Shown piece after piece: positions 45,571 to 56,783 of a stretch of DNA of 64,000 nt (position 1 is the stretch's first letter; each line of letters opens with the position of its first letter). The notes below the pieces were generated by a model. It ran no database searches and was not told the DNA's origin. It saw nothing but the letters and a program-made list of their open reading frames with translations. This stretch comes from Pocillopora verrucosa (Eukaryota; Cnidaria; Anthozoa; Scleractinia; Pocilloporidae): positions 1 through 64,000 of the forward strand of contig NW_027078186.1 in assembly GCF_036669915.1 (NCBI RefSeq). The letters are read 5' to 3'. The position numbers were made by a program, and so were the translations under genes.

Positions 45571-45881
45571 TTTTGCCTGCGTTATAGTATCGCGCGTGGA
45601 TTCGTGGATTCACAAGTGTCTTTGGATTAAAGAAGCAGGATTTTTTGTAAGTATTATTGTGTTCTGGTTTGGCTGTTTTTTTCTGGTGACCCTCCCAGGG
45701 ACTCATGCTCGGCTCCTTGCCGTAACCTGGGGTAGCCAGTCTCTGGTTGTTTTTCCAGTCTTGGGCTGGATTGGCTTTTCTTCTTGGCTTTTTTGGCCTG
45801 TTGAGTGTGGTATTTTGCCAGCTCACAGGTTTTGCCGTTTTTTCGGGTCACCCATCCACTTTTGGGTTGTTTGTTTTTGCC

Positions 45882-47459
45882 ATGGGTGTTGAGTGTGTCA
45901 GGACGTGCGTGATTCACGCGTCAGTGATGTTGGCTAATTATGATAAGGACCGTGTGATGGCTCTCCTTAGGGAGCATATTGATTTTGAAAGGCTTTCTGC
46001 CATTCAGTTTTGCCCTAGGGGCTTGATTCGTATTACTTTTAAGAATGTCTCAGACAAAGAAGAATTTGTGCGTATGGGTTCACTGGCGTTGGATGGGCAC
46101 GATCTTAGTGTGACGTCTTCTGATAAGCCGCCGTCTTTTGTGTATGTACACTATTTTCCTGCCGAAGGTGACGATGCTCTGATCTGTGATGAGCTAAGAA
46201 AATACGGAGAAGTTATCAGTATTAAGCACCAGAATTTTTCAGGAATTCCGGGCCTTCTAACTGGGTCACGGATTCTTAGGATGTTATTATCGGATCCAGT
46301 CCCTGCTGAGTTCCGCATTGACGACTATCCTGTGCGGGTTTGGTATAGGGGTATCCCTCCGTTCTGCCAGATATGTAAAGTTAATGGCCATAAGGCCGCA
46401 GATTGCCAGTTCAACGGAAAATGTAGAAGGTGTGGTTCCCCAGACCACAAAGCGCATGCGTGTGTCCGGCCGTGGGGTCAGTCTGTTGTTCCAACAGAGG
46501 CAGCTGTCCCTGAGGCGGTCCCTGACCCCTCTGGGACTGTTGTGCCTGTTGTCTCTGAAAGTTCTGCCGGTTTGGATAAGGGTGTGGTTGTGGATGTGAT
46601 TGAGGGTGCGGTTGAAGATGTGGTTGTGGAGAATGTGGTTTCGGATGAGGATGATGAGGATGTAGTCGAGGGTGTGGTTGAAGATGGGGTTGTGGAGAAT
46701 GAGGTTTCGGATACGATTGAGGATGCTGTGGATGCTAATGTGGAGGATGAGGTTGCTGTTAGTACCCCTGTTCCTGTCCCTAGTCGAGTTAGTGCTCCTG
46801 TTGAGTTGGGGCTAGCCCCCCCGGTCCCTGTAGTGACTGAGGATGTGCAGACCCCCGCAGATTCTGTTATTCGTAGGAAGGTTTTGAAGTGGTATCGGGA
46901 TGAGTTATGCCGCTGTTCTAAGGATCAAGCCTTTGTTCTGTCCTACAGGGATATGAGGGTGCGTGAGGTTTCCCCTACGGATTTTTTGGAGTTGGTGTCG
47001 GTAGTTTTGGAAAATGGGGTGTCTCTCAGTGTGGATCCAAATCTTCTTCGTATCGCTAGAGTGGATACGAGTGGTGAGCAGTCTGAAGTGGGTTTTGCGC
47101 AGTATCTTCTTGAAGTACAGGGGGACCCTTCCTTTTTGATTGGTTTCAGGGGCTCTCTTGTTGACCAGATTGGTCCTACGGAGCATGATAACGTTTTGTG
47201 TGTGGAGTTTGTGGACCTCAATGGTCGGCAATGTCGGAGGCTTCCCGCCAAGGCTTTGTGGGTTAAGAAGGCCACAGTTTGTAATTTTACCAGTACCAAT
47301 GTGGATAATAGTGTAATTAATGTTGTAAATGATGGCGTTTCTAAGTCTCGTCCTGTGGTCCCTACTGCTGCAGTTCTTGCTGCAGAGCTGCTGAAGCGTT
47401 CTGCCCCCCTTCTGTTGTGGGAGTTCCGAAATGTAGGAAGAAATTGTAGTAAATATTAG
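45882..47459 (+). CDS. ORF1/Gag-like protein with two CCHC knuckles, copy B
   Basis: 525 aa from the GCCATGG start. The order is the same as in copy A: two RRM-like regions, two CX2CX4HX4C knuckles, the acidic Val-rich repeat tract, and an unrecognised C-terminal region that here contains the segment LENGVSLSVDPN. The last residues read RSAPLLLWEFRNVGRNCSKY rather than the ending of copy A, because of C-run length. Which ending is original cannot be told from three copies. Confidence 0.87.
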   Translation: MGVECVRTCVIHASVMLANYDKDRVMALLREHIDFERLSAIQFCPRGLIRITFKNVSDKEEFVRMGSLALDGHDLSVTSSDKPPSFVYVHYFPAEGDDALICDELRKYGEVISIKHQNFSGIPGLLTGSRILRMLLSDPVPAEFRIDDYPVRVWYRGIPPFCQICKVNGHKAADCQFNGKCRRCGSPDHKAHACVRPWGQSVVPTEAAVPEAVPDPSGTVVPVVSESSAGLDKGVVVDVIEGAVEDVVVENVVSDEDDEDVVEGVVEDGVVENEVSDTIEDAVDANVEDEVAVSTPVPVPSRVSAPVELGLAPPVPVVTEDVQTPADSVIRRKVLKWYRDELCRCSKDQAFVLSYRDMRVREVSPTDFLELVSVVLENGVSLSVDPNLLRIARVDTSGEQSEVGFAQYLLEVQGDPSFLIGFRGSLVDQIGPTEHDNVLCVEFVDLNGRQCRRLPAKALWVKKATVCNFTSTNVDNSVINVVNDGVSKSRPVVPTAAVLAAELLKRSAPLLLWEFRNVGRNCSKY

Positions 47460-47687
47460 TAAACAATACTATCTAAGTAAATAATATGTGAATAAAGTAT
47501 TTAAGTCCTGGTTTTAAATAATGTAATATTGTAAATAATAGTTTTTCTATGTTTTTGTATCCGTTTTTGTTCGTTTGTTTTGGAGTGGGCGTGTTCAATT
47601 TTGGGTGTGAGTGTGTTCAATGTTTGCGAGGTGGGGTTCGATTCCCCAACGAAGTTGGTGTCTGGTGGCCCTCGGTTTATGGTGGAC

Positions 47688-47757
47688 CCAACCCTAAGGC
47701 ATTGCACTTTCAGCCATGGGTTGGATTAGGTCTGAGATCGGCAGGCATTGCACCGCC
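47688..47757 (+). other. Twin AUUGCAC hairpins in element 3' UTR, copy B
   Basis: ATTGCAC at 47701-47707 and 47747-47753 in the same GGC/GCC hairpin setting as copy A, with no change seen. Confidence 0.6.
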
Positions 47758-47795
47758 CTCACGGGAGCCTGGCCGTTCACCTTAAATATAAAAAA

Positions 47796-47871
47796 ACTTA
47801 CCTGACGCGGGAGGTACTGTGATCAAGGAGGCAGTCCTCTCAAGGCGAGGCCCTTTCATTGCACTTCGACT

Positions 47872-47914
<43 letters not shown>

Positions 47915-47958
47915 TATAATTTCTGGTAGTGGGGACCTGCGTTCGCGCTCGTCCCCGC
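47796..47958 (+). pseudogene. U1 snRNA 3' portion (nt 3 to end), unit 20
   Basis: U1 without its first two bases and without a promoter, directly after the A-run of copy B. Its sequence is otherwise like intact U1. Confidence 0.93.
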
Positions 47959-48938
47959 AAAAGTCATCCAAACTATGTCTATATGGCCCTCTTACTGACT
48001 ATCGAGGGTATTTTTGCTTTTGCAGTGGACCGGTAGACTTGCAAAGAAAGCAAAGGACGCACAACTGGCCAAGGTGTTGGCACGTTTGGAGGGGTAGAAG
48101 TGCATTGGAGAGACTGGAGGAAGGAAACAAGGTGAGTTTCGGGGCGGTGCGTAACTTTGCTGGCTGTTTTTGTTCAAGGCCTGTCTGCTCTATTGTGTGT
48201 AAAGTCCTGTTCGTTTGTATTTGCAGGTTGTGCGTGCCGTGCCGTGCTGTGCTATGCGCGCGAAGGGAAAGGAAATGAAAGGAAACCAAACGGCCGATCG
48301 ACCGAGCGAGCGAGCATAGAAGGGCATTCGACTTGGACCGTGAGTACACTTTGAACCTTTTGAGCGGTTTTATTGTCACTGGAGCCGCTTTTAGAAATGC
48401 TATTGCTATCGTTAGTGTATCCTTTGTGCGAGCAAGCGAGTGAACGAATGAACGAGGGAAGGAAACAAACTAGCAGAGTAGTAAAAGTATCGAACCTTTT
48501 TCCCGATTCGTTTGCAGTCTGAATCCAACCATTGTCGACTTTCAGTGCCGTTTTTCGCGCGCCTCCTCTTGGAAGTGTGCGAGTGTTTTGCCACGTCACG
48601 ATGGCTTAAAACTGCGTCTCAGAAGTGTGCGTTTTTTTCCTATTCATTTTTTCGTTCGTTATTTGGAATGATTTGATATCACAGAAGTAGAATTTGACAT
48701 CATAAACTGTTCATCTCGCGCGTGCTCACTCGCTCGCGCGCGCTCTGTAAGAAAAGTCGATCGCACTAGAGTTTTCGCCATTAGCTGGCCGATTTTTGAC
48801 AAAAAGGTGTTTTCCCCCCTCGTTTTTTGCTTTGATTTTGTTCCTCACTCACCTACGGCTCTCTATGTGAAATTGTGGTGTATGGAGAGCTATTTATTGG
48901 GATAAAACGTTTAGAGATGTTCGCAAGACAAAAAATTG

Positions 48939-48962
48939 AAGCCTACAACACGGGGTATTCCC

Positions 48963-48997
<35 letters not shown>

Positions 48998-49058
48998 CAG
49001 GGCTTAACTTCGGTGATCGGACGAGAACCGGTGCTTTCCCTGTGGTATGGTCGTAGAC
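48939..49058 (-). rRNA. 5S rRNA, unit 21
   Basis: A 120-nt copy; no difference seen. Confidence 0.97.
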
Positions 49059-49564
49059 GAGGAAATGGGGTCGAAATTCTGCTTGTTATCGGCCAGGTTC
49101 AGGCTGTAAAGCGGCCACATCCCTGAGTGTAGGCGAATTTGAAATTCTAAAGCCCTAGTTTCGTTACTCTAACCCTAAGAAATCGATACTCTAACCCTAA
49201 GAAATTGTTACCCTAACCCTAAGAAATGGTTACCCTAACCCCGAAGTCGTTACCTAACCCTAATGTATTTTCCTCAACCCAGTTAACACATTGAGGAGCA
49301 TCGATTTGAAGCACTATTCCCTAGGGAGGGGAGGGAGGGGTCCCAAGAGACATAACGTGTCCTAAAAACCTATTATACAATGTTTTAGCTCCGTAGGTGC
49401 GTGTATCTGGCTTTAAAATCTTACAGTGAGGAGATACCAAACGGGTCAGCCTCTGGGACCGTCTGCGGGACTCGCAAGGGCTTGTGGGGGCGACCTGCTA
49501 CTATCCACCATAAACCGTGGGAAGGATCCCTCGACCACCCCCCTCACCCAGGGCATGCTTCGGC

Positions 49565-49751
49565 ATCNNNNNNNNNNNNNNNNNNNNNNNNNNNNNNNNN
49601 NNNNNNNNNNNNNNNNNNNNNNNNNNNNNNCGCTGCTCATTGAGCAGCTCATATATTAAACTGATTTTTGGAACTGGGCTGTGGAAAAGAGGCTTGCCTC
49701 GTCCCAGCCACGGGTTGCCTCGGTATAGCACTACCTCCGAGTGCGGCCCAC
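49565..49751 (+). ncRNA. U2 snRNA, unit 21
   Basis: ATC, 63 N (49568-49630), then U2 core. Confidence 0.95.
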
Positions 49752-49988
49752 TTCCCTCTGGGGAAGACACATTCAATCCAAAACAAAGTCAACGGTATAG
49801 CATTCTTTTATGTTTACAGGAGCCCCGCCCGCCCTTAGAGGGGGAAGAGGTGAAAGAGGGATGATAATTCAGACAACAGACAATGGCAGGAACGGCCGCT
49901 GGCCTACGTTTTCTGAAGTGCGCAAAGCACTACCACAAGGACCTAGGGGTAAGTGGATTTTTTCACCGAGGGCAGACGCTGAAAAAGC

Positions 49989-50066
49989 ATACTTACCTGA
50001 CGCGGGAGGTACTGTGATCAAGGAGGCAGTCCTCTCAAGGCGAGGCCCTTTCATTGCACTTCGACT

Positions 50067-50109
<43 letters not shown>

Positions 50110-50153
50110 TATAATTTCTGGTAGTGGGGACCTGCGTTCGCGCTCGTCCCCGC
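49989..50153 (+). ncRNA. U1 snRNA, unit 21
   Basis: Full-length copy matching the reference. Confidence 0.97.
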
Positions 50154-51134
50154 AAAAGTCATCCAAACTATGTCTATATGGCCCTCTTACTGACTATCGA
50201 GGGTATTTTTGCTTTTGCAGTGGACCGGTAGACTTGCAAAGAAAGCAAAGGACGCACAACTGGCCAAGGTGTTGGCACGTTTGGAGGGGTAGAAGTGCAT
50301 TGGAGAGACTGGAGGAAGGAAACAAGGTGAGTTTCGGGGCGGTGCGTAACTTTGCTGGCTGTTTTTGTTCAAGGCCTGTCTGCTCTATTGTGTGTAAAGT
50401 CCTGTTCGTTTGTATTTGCAGGTTGTGCGTGCCGTGCCGTGCTGTGCTATGCGCGCGAAGGGAAAGGAAATGAAAGGAAACCAAACGGCCGATCGACCGA
50501 GCGAGCGAGCATAGAAGGGCATTCGACTTGGACCGTGAGTACACTTTGAACCTTTTGAGCGGTTTTATTGTCACTGGAGCCGCTTTTAGAAATGCTATTG
50601 CTATCGTTAGTGTATCCTTTGTGCGAGCAAGCGAGTGAACGAATGAACGAGGGAAGGAAACAAACTAGCAGAGTAGTAAAAGTATCGAACCTTTTTCCCG
50701 ATTCGTTTGCAGTCTGAATCCAACCATTGTCGACTTTCAGTGCCGTTTTTCGCGCGCCTCCTCTTGGAAGTGTGCGAGTGTTTTGCCACGTCACGATGGC
50801 TTAAAACTGCGTCTCAGAAGTGTGCGTTTTTTTCCTATTCATTTTTTCGTTCGTTATTTGGAATGATTTGATATCACAGAAGTAGAATTTGACATCATAA
50901 ACTGTTCATCTCGCGCGTGCTCACTCGCTCGCGCGCGCTCTGTAAGAAAAGTCGATCGCACTAGAGTTTTCGCCATTAGCTGGCCGATTTTTGACAAAAA
51001 GGTGTTTTCCCCCCCTCGTTTTTTGCTTTGATTTTGTTCCTCACTCACCTACGGCTCTCTATGTGAAATTGTGGTGTATGGAGAGCTATTTATTGGGATA
51101 AAACGTTTAGAGATGTTCGCAAGACAAAAAATTG

Positions 51135-51158
51135 AAGCCTACAACACGGGGTATTCCC

Positions 51159-51193
<35 letters not shown>

Positions 51194-51254
51194 CAGGGCT
51201 TAACTTCGGTGATCGGACGAGAACCGGTGCTTTCCCTGTGGTATGGTCGTAGAC
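51135..51254 (-). rRNA. 5S rRNA, unit 22
   Basis: A 120-nt copy; no difference seen. Confidence 0.97.
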
Positions 51255-51760
51255 GAGGAAATGGGGTCGAAATTCTGCTTGTTATCGGCCAGGTTCAGGC
51301 TGTAAAGCGGCCACATCCCTGAGTGTAGGCGAATTTGAAATTCTAAAGCCCTAGTTTCGTTACTCTAACCCTAAGAAATCGATACTCTAACCCTAAGAAA
51401 TTGTTACCCTAACCCTAAGAAATGGTTACCCTAACCCCGAAGTCGTTACCTAACCCTAATGTATTTTCCTCAACCCAGTTAACACATTGAGGAGCATCGA
51501 TTTGAAGCACTATTCCCTAGGGAGGGGAGGGAGGGGTCCCAAGAGACATAACGTGTCCTAAAAACCTATTATACAATGTTTTAGCTCCGTAGGTGCGTGT
51601 ATCTGGCTTTAAAATCTTACAGTGAGGAGATACCAAACGGGTCAGCCTCTGGGACCGTCTGCGGGACTCGCAAGGGCTTGTGGGGGCGACCTGCTACTAT
51701 CCACCATAAACCGTGGGAAGGATCCCTCGACCACCCCCCTCACCCAGGGCATGCTTCGGC

Positions 51761-51947
51761 ATCNNNNNNNNNNNNNNNNNNNNNNNNNNNNNNNNNNNNN
51801 NNNNNNNNNNNNNNNNNNNNNNNNNNCGCTGCTCATTGAGCAGCTCATATATTAAACTGATTTTTGGAACTGGGCTGTGGAAAAGAGGCTTGCCTCGTCC
51901 CAGCCACGGGTTGCCTCGGTATAGCACTACCTCCGAGTGCGGCCCAC
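51761..51947 (+). ncRNA. U2 snRNA, unit 22
   Basis: ATC, 63 N (51764-51826), then U2 core. Confidence 0.95.
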
Positions 51948-52184
51948 TTCCCTCTGGGGAAGACACATTCAATCCAAAACAAAGTCAACGGTATAGCATT
52001 CTTTTATGTTTACAGGAGCCCCGCCCGCCCTTAGAGGGGGAAGAGGTGAAAGAGGGATGATAATTCAGACAACAGACAATGGCAGGAACGGCCGCTGGCC
52101 TACGTTTTCTGAAGTGCGCAAAGCACTACCACAAGGACCTAGGGGTAAGTGGATTTTTTCACCGAGGGCAGACGCTGAAAAAGC

Positions 52185-52262
52185 ATACTTACCTGACGCG
52201 GGAGGTACTGTGATCAAGGAGGCAGTCCTCTCAAGGCGAGGCCCTTTCATTGCACTTCGACT

Positions 52263-52305
<43 letters not shown>

Positions 52306-52349
52306 TATAATTTCTGGTAGTGGGGACCTGCGTTCGCGCTCGTCCCCGC
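52185..52349 (+). ncRNA. U1 snRNA, unit 22
   Basis: Full-length copy matching the reference. Confidence 0.97.
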
Positions 52350-53329
52350 AAAAGTCATCCAAACTATGTCTATATGGCCCTCTTACTGACTATCGAGGGT
52401 ATTTTTGCTTTTGCAGTGGACCGGTAGACTTGCAAAGAAAGCAAAGGACGCACAACTGGCCAAGGTGTTGGCACGTTTGGAGGGGTAGAAGTGCATTGGA
52501 GAGACTGGAGGAAGGAAACAAGGTGAGTTTCGGGGCGGTGCGTAACTTTGCTGGCTGTTTTTGTTCAAGGCCTGTCTGCTCTATTGTGTGTAAAGTCCTG
52601 TTCGTTTGTATTTGCAGGTTGTGCGTGCCGTGCCGTGCTGTGCTATGCGCGCGAAGGGAAAGGAAATGAAAGGAAACCAAACGGCCGATCGACCGAGCGA
52701 GCGAGCATAGAAGGGCATTCGACTTGGACCGTGAGTACACTTTGAACCTTTTGAGCGGTTTTATTGTCACTGGAGCCGCTTTTAGAAATGCTATTGCTAT
52801 CGTTAGTGTATCCTTTGTGCGAGCAAGCGAGTGAACGAATGAACGAGGGAAGGAAACAAACTAGCAGAGTAGTAAAAGTATCGAACCTTTTTCCCGATTC
52901 GTTTGCAGTCTGAATCCAACCATTGTCGACTTTCAGTGCCGTTTTTCGCGCGCCTCCTCTTGGAAGTGTGCGAGTGTTTTGCCACGTCACGATGGCTTAA
53001 AACTGCGTCTCAGAAGTGTGCGTTTTTTTCCTATTCATTTTTTCGTTCGTTATTTGGAATGATTTGATATCACAGAAGTAGAATTTGACATCATAAACTG
53101 TTCATCTCGCGCGTGCTCACTCGCTCGCGCGCGCTCTGTAAGAAAAGTCGATCGCACTAGAGTTTTCGCCATTAGCTGGCCGATTTTTGACAAAAAGGTG
53201 TTTTCCCCCCTCGTTTTTTGCTTTGATTTTGTTCCTCACTCACCTACGGCTCTCTATGTGAAATTGTGGTGTATGGAGAGCTATTTATTGGGATAAAACG
53301 TTTAGAGATGTTCGCAAGACAAAAAATTG

Positions 53330-53353
53330 AAGCCTACAACACGGGGTATTCCC

Positions 53354-53388
<35 letters not shown>

Positions 53389-53449
53389 CAGGGCTTAACT
53401 TCGGTGATCGGACGAGAACCGGTGCTTTCCCTGTGGTATGGTCGTAGAC
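53330..53449 (-). rRNA. 5S rRNA, unit 23
   Basis: A 120-nt copy; no difference seen. Confidence 0.97.
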
Positions 53450-53955
53450 GAGGAAATGGGGTCGAAATTCTGCTTGTTATCGGCCAGGTTCAGGCTGTAA
53501 AGCGGCCACATCCCTGAGTGTAGGCGAATTTGAAATTCTAAAGCCCTAGTTTCGTTACTCTAACCCTAAGAAATCGATACTCTAACCCTAAGAAATTGTT
53601 ACCCTAACCCTAAGAAATGGTTACCCTAACCCCGAAGTCGTTACCTAACCCTAATGTATTTTCCTCAACCCAGTTAACACATTGAGGAGCATCGATTTGA
53701 AGCACTATTCCCTAGGGAGGGGAGGGAGGGGTCCCAAGAGACATAACGTGTCCTAAAAACCTATTATACAATGTTTTAGCTCCGTAGGTGCGTGTATCTG
53801 GCTTTAAAATCTTACAGTGAGGAGATACCAAACGGGTCAGCCTCTGGGACCGTCTGCGGGACTCGCAAGGGCTTGTGGGGGCGACCTGCTACTATCCACC
53901 ATAAACCGTGGGAAGGATCCCTCGACCACCCCCCTCACCCAGGGCATGCTTCGGC

Positions 53956-54142
53956 ATCNNNNNNNNNNNNNNNNNNNNNNNNNNNNNNNNNNNNNNNNNN
54001 NNNNNNNNNNNNNNNNNNNNNCGCTGCTCATTGAGCAGCTCATATATTAAACTGATTTTTGGAACTGGGCTGTGGAAAAGAGGCTTGCCTCGTCCCAGCC
54101 ACGGGTTGCCTCGGTATAGCACTACCTCCGAGTGCGGCCCAC
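53956..54142 (+). ncRNA. U2 snRNA, unit 23
   Basis: ATC, 63 N (53959-54021), then U2 core. Confidence 0.95.
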
Positions 54143-54379
54143 TTCCCTCTGGGGAAGACACATTCAATCCAAAACAAAGTCAACGGTATAGCATTCTTTT
54201 ATGTTTACAGGAGCCCCGCCCGCCCTTAGAGGGGGAAGAGGTGAAAGAGGGATGATAATTCAGACAACAGACAATGGCAGGAACGGCCGCTGGCCTACGT
54301 TTTCTGAAGTGCGCAAAGCACTACCACAAGGACCTAGGGGTAAGTGGATTTTTTCACCGAGGGCAGACGCTGAAAAAGC

Positions 54380-54397
54380 ATACTTACCTGACGCGGG
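54380..54397 (+). pseudogene. U1 snRNA 5' fragment (nt 1-18), unit 23
   Basis: The same 18-nt stub and junction as in units 16 and 20. Confidence 0.95.
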
Positions 54398-54708
54398 TTT
54401 TGCCTGCGTTATAGTATCGCGCGTGGATTCGTGGATTCACAAGTGTCTTTGGATTAAAGAAGCAGGATTTTTTGTAAGTATTATTGTGTTCTGGTTTGGC
54501 TGTTTTTTTCTGGTGACCCTCCCAGGGACTCATGCTCGGCTCCTTGCCGTAACCTGGGGTAGCCAGTCTCTGGTTGTTTTTCCAGTCTTGGGCTGGATTG
54601 GCTTTTCTTCTTGGCTTTTTTGGCCTGTTGAGTGTGGTATTTTGCCAGCTCACAGGTTTTGCCGTTTTTTCGGGTCACCCATCCACTTTTGGGTTGTTTG
54701 TTTTTGCC

Positions 54709-55884
54709 ATGGGTGTTGAGTGTGTCAGGACGTGCGTGATTCACGCGTCAGTGATGTTGGCTAATTATGATAAGGACCGTGTGATGGCTCTCCTTAGGGA
54801 GCATATTGATTTTGAAAGGCTTTCTGCCATTCAGTTTTGCCCTAGGGGCTTGATTCGTATTACTTTTAAGAATGTCTCAGACAAAGAAGAATTTGTGCGT
54901 ATGGGTTCACTGGCGTTGGATGGGCACGATCTTAGTGTGACGTCTTCTGATAAGCCGCCGTCTTTTGTGTATGTACACTATTTTCCTGCCGAAGGTGACG
55001 ATGCTCTGATCTGTGATGAGCTAAGAAAATACGGAGAAGTTATCAGTATTAAGCACCAGAATTTTTCAGGAATTCCGGGCCTTCTAACTGGGTCACGGAT
55101 TCTTAGGATGTTATTATCGGATCCAGTCCCTGCTGAGTTCCGCATTGACGACTATCCTGTGCGGGTTTGGTATAGGGGTATCCCTCCGTTCTGCCAGATA
55201 TGTAAAGTTAATGGCCATAAGGCCGCAGATTGCCAGTTCAACGGAAAATGTAGAAGGTGTGGTTCCCCAGACCACAAAGCGCATGCGTGTGTCCGGCCGT
55301 GGGGTCAGTCTGTTGTTCCAACAGAGGCAGCTGTCCCTGAGGCGGTCCCTGACCCCTCTGGGACTGTTGTGCCTGTTGTCTCTGAAAGTTCTGCCGGTTT
55401 GGATAAGGGTGTGGTTGTGGATGTGATTGAGGGTGCGGTTGAAGATGTGGTTGTGGAGAATGTGGTTTCGGATGAGGATGATGAGGATGTAGTCGAGGGT
55501 GTGGTTGAAGATGGGGTTGTGGAGAATGAGGTTTCGGATACGATTGAGGATGCTGTGGATGCTAATGTGGAGGATGAGGTTGCTGTTAGTACCCCTGTTC
55601 CTGTCCCTAGTCGAGTTAGTGCTCCTGTTGAGTTGGGGCTAGCCCCCCCGGTCCCTGTAGTGACTGAGGATGTGCAGACCCCCGCAGATTCTGTTATTCG
55701 TAGGAAGGTTTTGAAGTGGTATCGGGATGAGTTATGCCGCTGTTCTAAGGATCAAGCCTTTGTTCTGTCCTACAGGGATATGAGGGTGCGTGAGGTTTCC
55801 CTACGGATTTTTGGAGTTGGTGTCGGTAGTTTTGGAAAATGGGGTGTCTCTCAGTGTGGATCCAAATCTTCTTCGTATCGCTAG
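54709..55884 (+). CDS. ORF1/Gag-like protein, copy C, shortened
   Basis: From the same GCCATGG start this copy reads 391 aa, keeping both RRM-like regions, both zinc knuckles and the acidic Val-rich tract. It then leaves the family frame after VREVS and stops at 55884. The remaining C-terminal sequence is present in another frame up to 56284. RNA-binding parts would be unaffected if this product is made. Confidence 0.8.
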   Translation: MGVECVRTCVIHASVMLANYDKDRVMALLREHIDFERLSAIQFCPRGLIRITFKNVSDKEEFVRMGSLALDGHDLSVTSSDKPPSFVYVHYFPAEGDDALICDELRKYGEVISIKHQNFSGIPGLLTGSRILRMLLSDPVPAEFRIDDYPVRVWYRGIPPFCQICKVNGHKAADCQFNGKCRRCGSPDHKAHACVRPWGQSVVPTEAAVPEAVPDPSGTVVPVVSESSAGLDKGVVVDVIEGAVEDVVVENVVSDEDDEDVVEGVVEDGVVENEVSDTIEDAVDANVEDEVAVSTPVPVPSRVSAPVELGLAPPVPVVTEDVQTPADSVIRRKVLKWYRDELCRCSKDQAFVLSYRDMRVREVSLRIFGVGVGSFGKWGVSQCGSKSSSYR

Positions 55885-56513
55885 AGTGGATACGAGTGGT
55901 GAGCAGTCTGAAGTGGGTTTTGCGCAGTATCTTCTTGAAGTACAGGGGGACCCTTCCTTTTTGATTGGTTTCAGGGGCTCTCTTGTTGACCAGATTGGTC
56001 CTACGGAGCATGATAACGTTTTGTGTGTGGAGTTTGTGGACCTCAATGGTCGGCAATGTCGGAGGCTTCCCGCCAAGGCTTTGTGGGTTAAGAAGGCCAC
56101 AGTTTGTAATTTTACCAGTACCAATGTGGATAATAGTGTAATTAATGTTGTAAATGATGGCGTTTCTAAGTCTCGTCCTGTGGTCCCTACTGCTGCAGTT
56201 CTTGCTGCAGAGCTGCTGAAGCGTTCTGCCCCCCTTCTGTTGTGGGAGTTCCGAAATGTAGGAAGAAATTGTAGTAAATATTAGTAAACAATACTATCTA
56301 AGTAAATAATATGTGAATAAAGTATTTAAGTCCTGGTTTTAAATAATGTAATATTGTAAATAATAGTTTTTCTATGTTTTTGTATCCGTTTTTGTTCGTT
56401 TGTTTTGGAGTGGGCGTGTTCAATTTTTGGGTGTGAGTGTGTTCAATGTTTGCGAGGTGGGGTTCGATTCCCCAACGAAGTTGGTGTCTGGTGGCCCTCG
56501 GTTTATGGTGGAC

Positions 56514-56583
56514 CCAACCCTAAGGCATTGCACTTTCAGCCATGGGTTGGATTAGGTCTGAGATCGGCAGGCATTGCACCGCC
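56514..56583 (+). other. Twin AUUGCAC hairpins in element 3' UTR, copy C
   Basis: ATTGCAC at 56527-56533 and 56573-56579, same setting as in copies A and B. Confidence 0.6.
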
Positions 56584-56620
56584 CTCACGGGAGCCTGGCC
56601 GTTCACCTTAAATATAAAAA

Positions 56621-56696
56621 ACTTACCTGACGCGGGAGGTACTGTGATCAAGGAGGCAGTCCTCTCAAGGCGAGGCCCTTTCATTGCACTTCGACT

Positions 56697-56739
<43 letters not shown>

Positions 56740-56783
56740 TATAATTTCTGGTAGTGGGGACCTGCGTTCGCGCTCGTCCCCGC
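56621..56783 (+). pseudogene. U1 snRNA 3' portion (nt 3 to end), unit 23
   Basis: Promoterless U1 lacking its first two bases, after copy C. Confidence 0.93.

Larger units (their letters stand above)
45571..47796 (+). mobile_element. Gag-only non-LTR retrotransposon in U1, copy B
   Basis: This is the second copy, 2,226 bp, in unit 20. It has the same first base (TTTTGCCTGCG), the same target duplication (45555-45570 and 47796-47811) and an A-run of seven instead of six. It carries the 15 bp missing from copy A and has the longest uninterrupted ORF of the three, so it is the best single representative of the family in this window. The 3' UTR is one T shorter in a TTTTT run than in A and C. 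Confidence 0.88.
54398..56621 (+). mobile_element. Gag-only non-LTR retrotransposon in U1, copy C
   Basis: This is the third copy, 2,224 bp, in unit 23, with target duplication at 54382-54397 and 56621-56636 and an A-run of six. It shares with copy B the 15 bp missing from A and the shorter C-run. Its ORF is interrupted in the C-terminal third by two one-base losses in homopolymers (a C-run and a T-run near 55800), which may be real or sequencing error. Confidence 0.88.
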
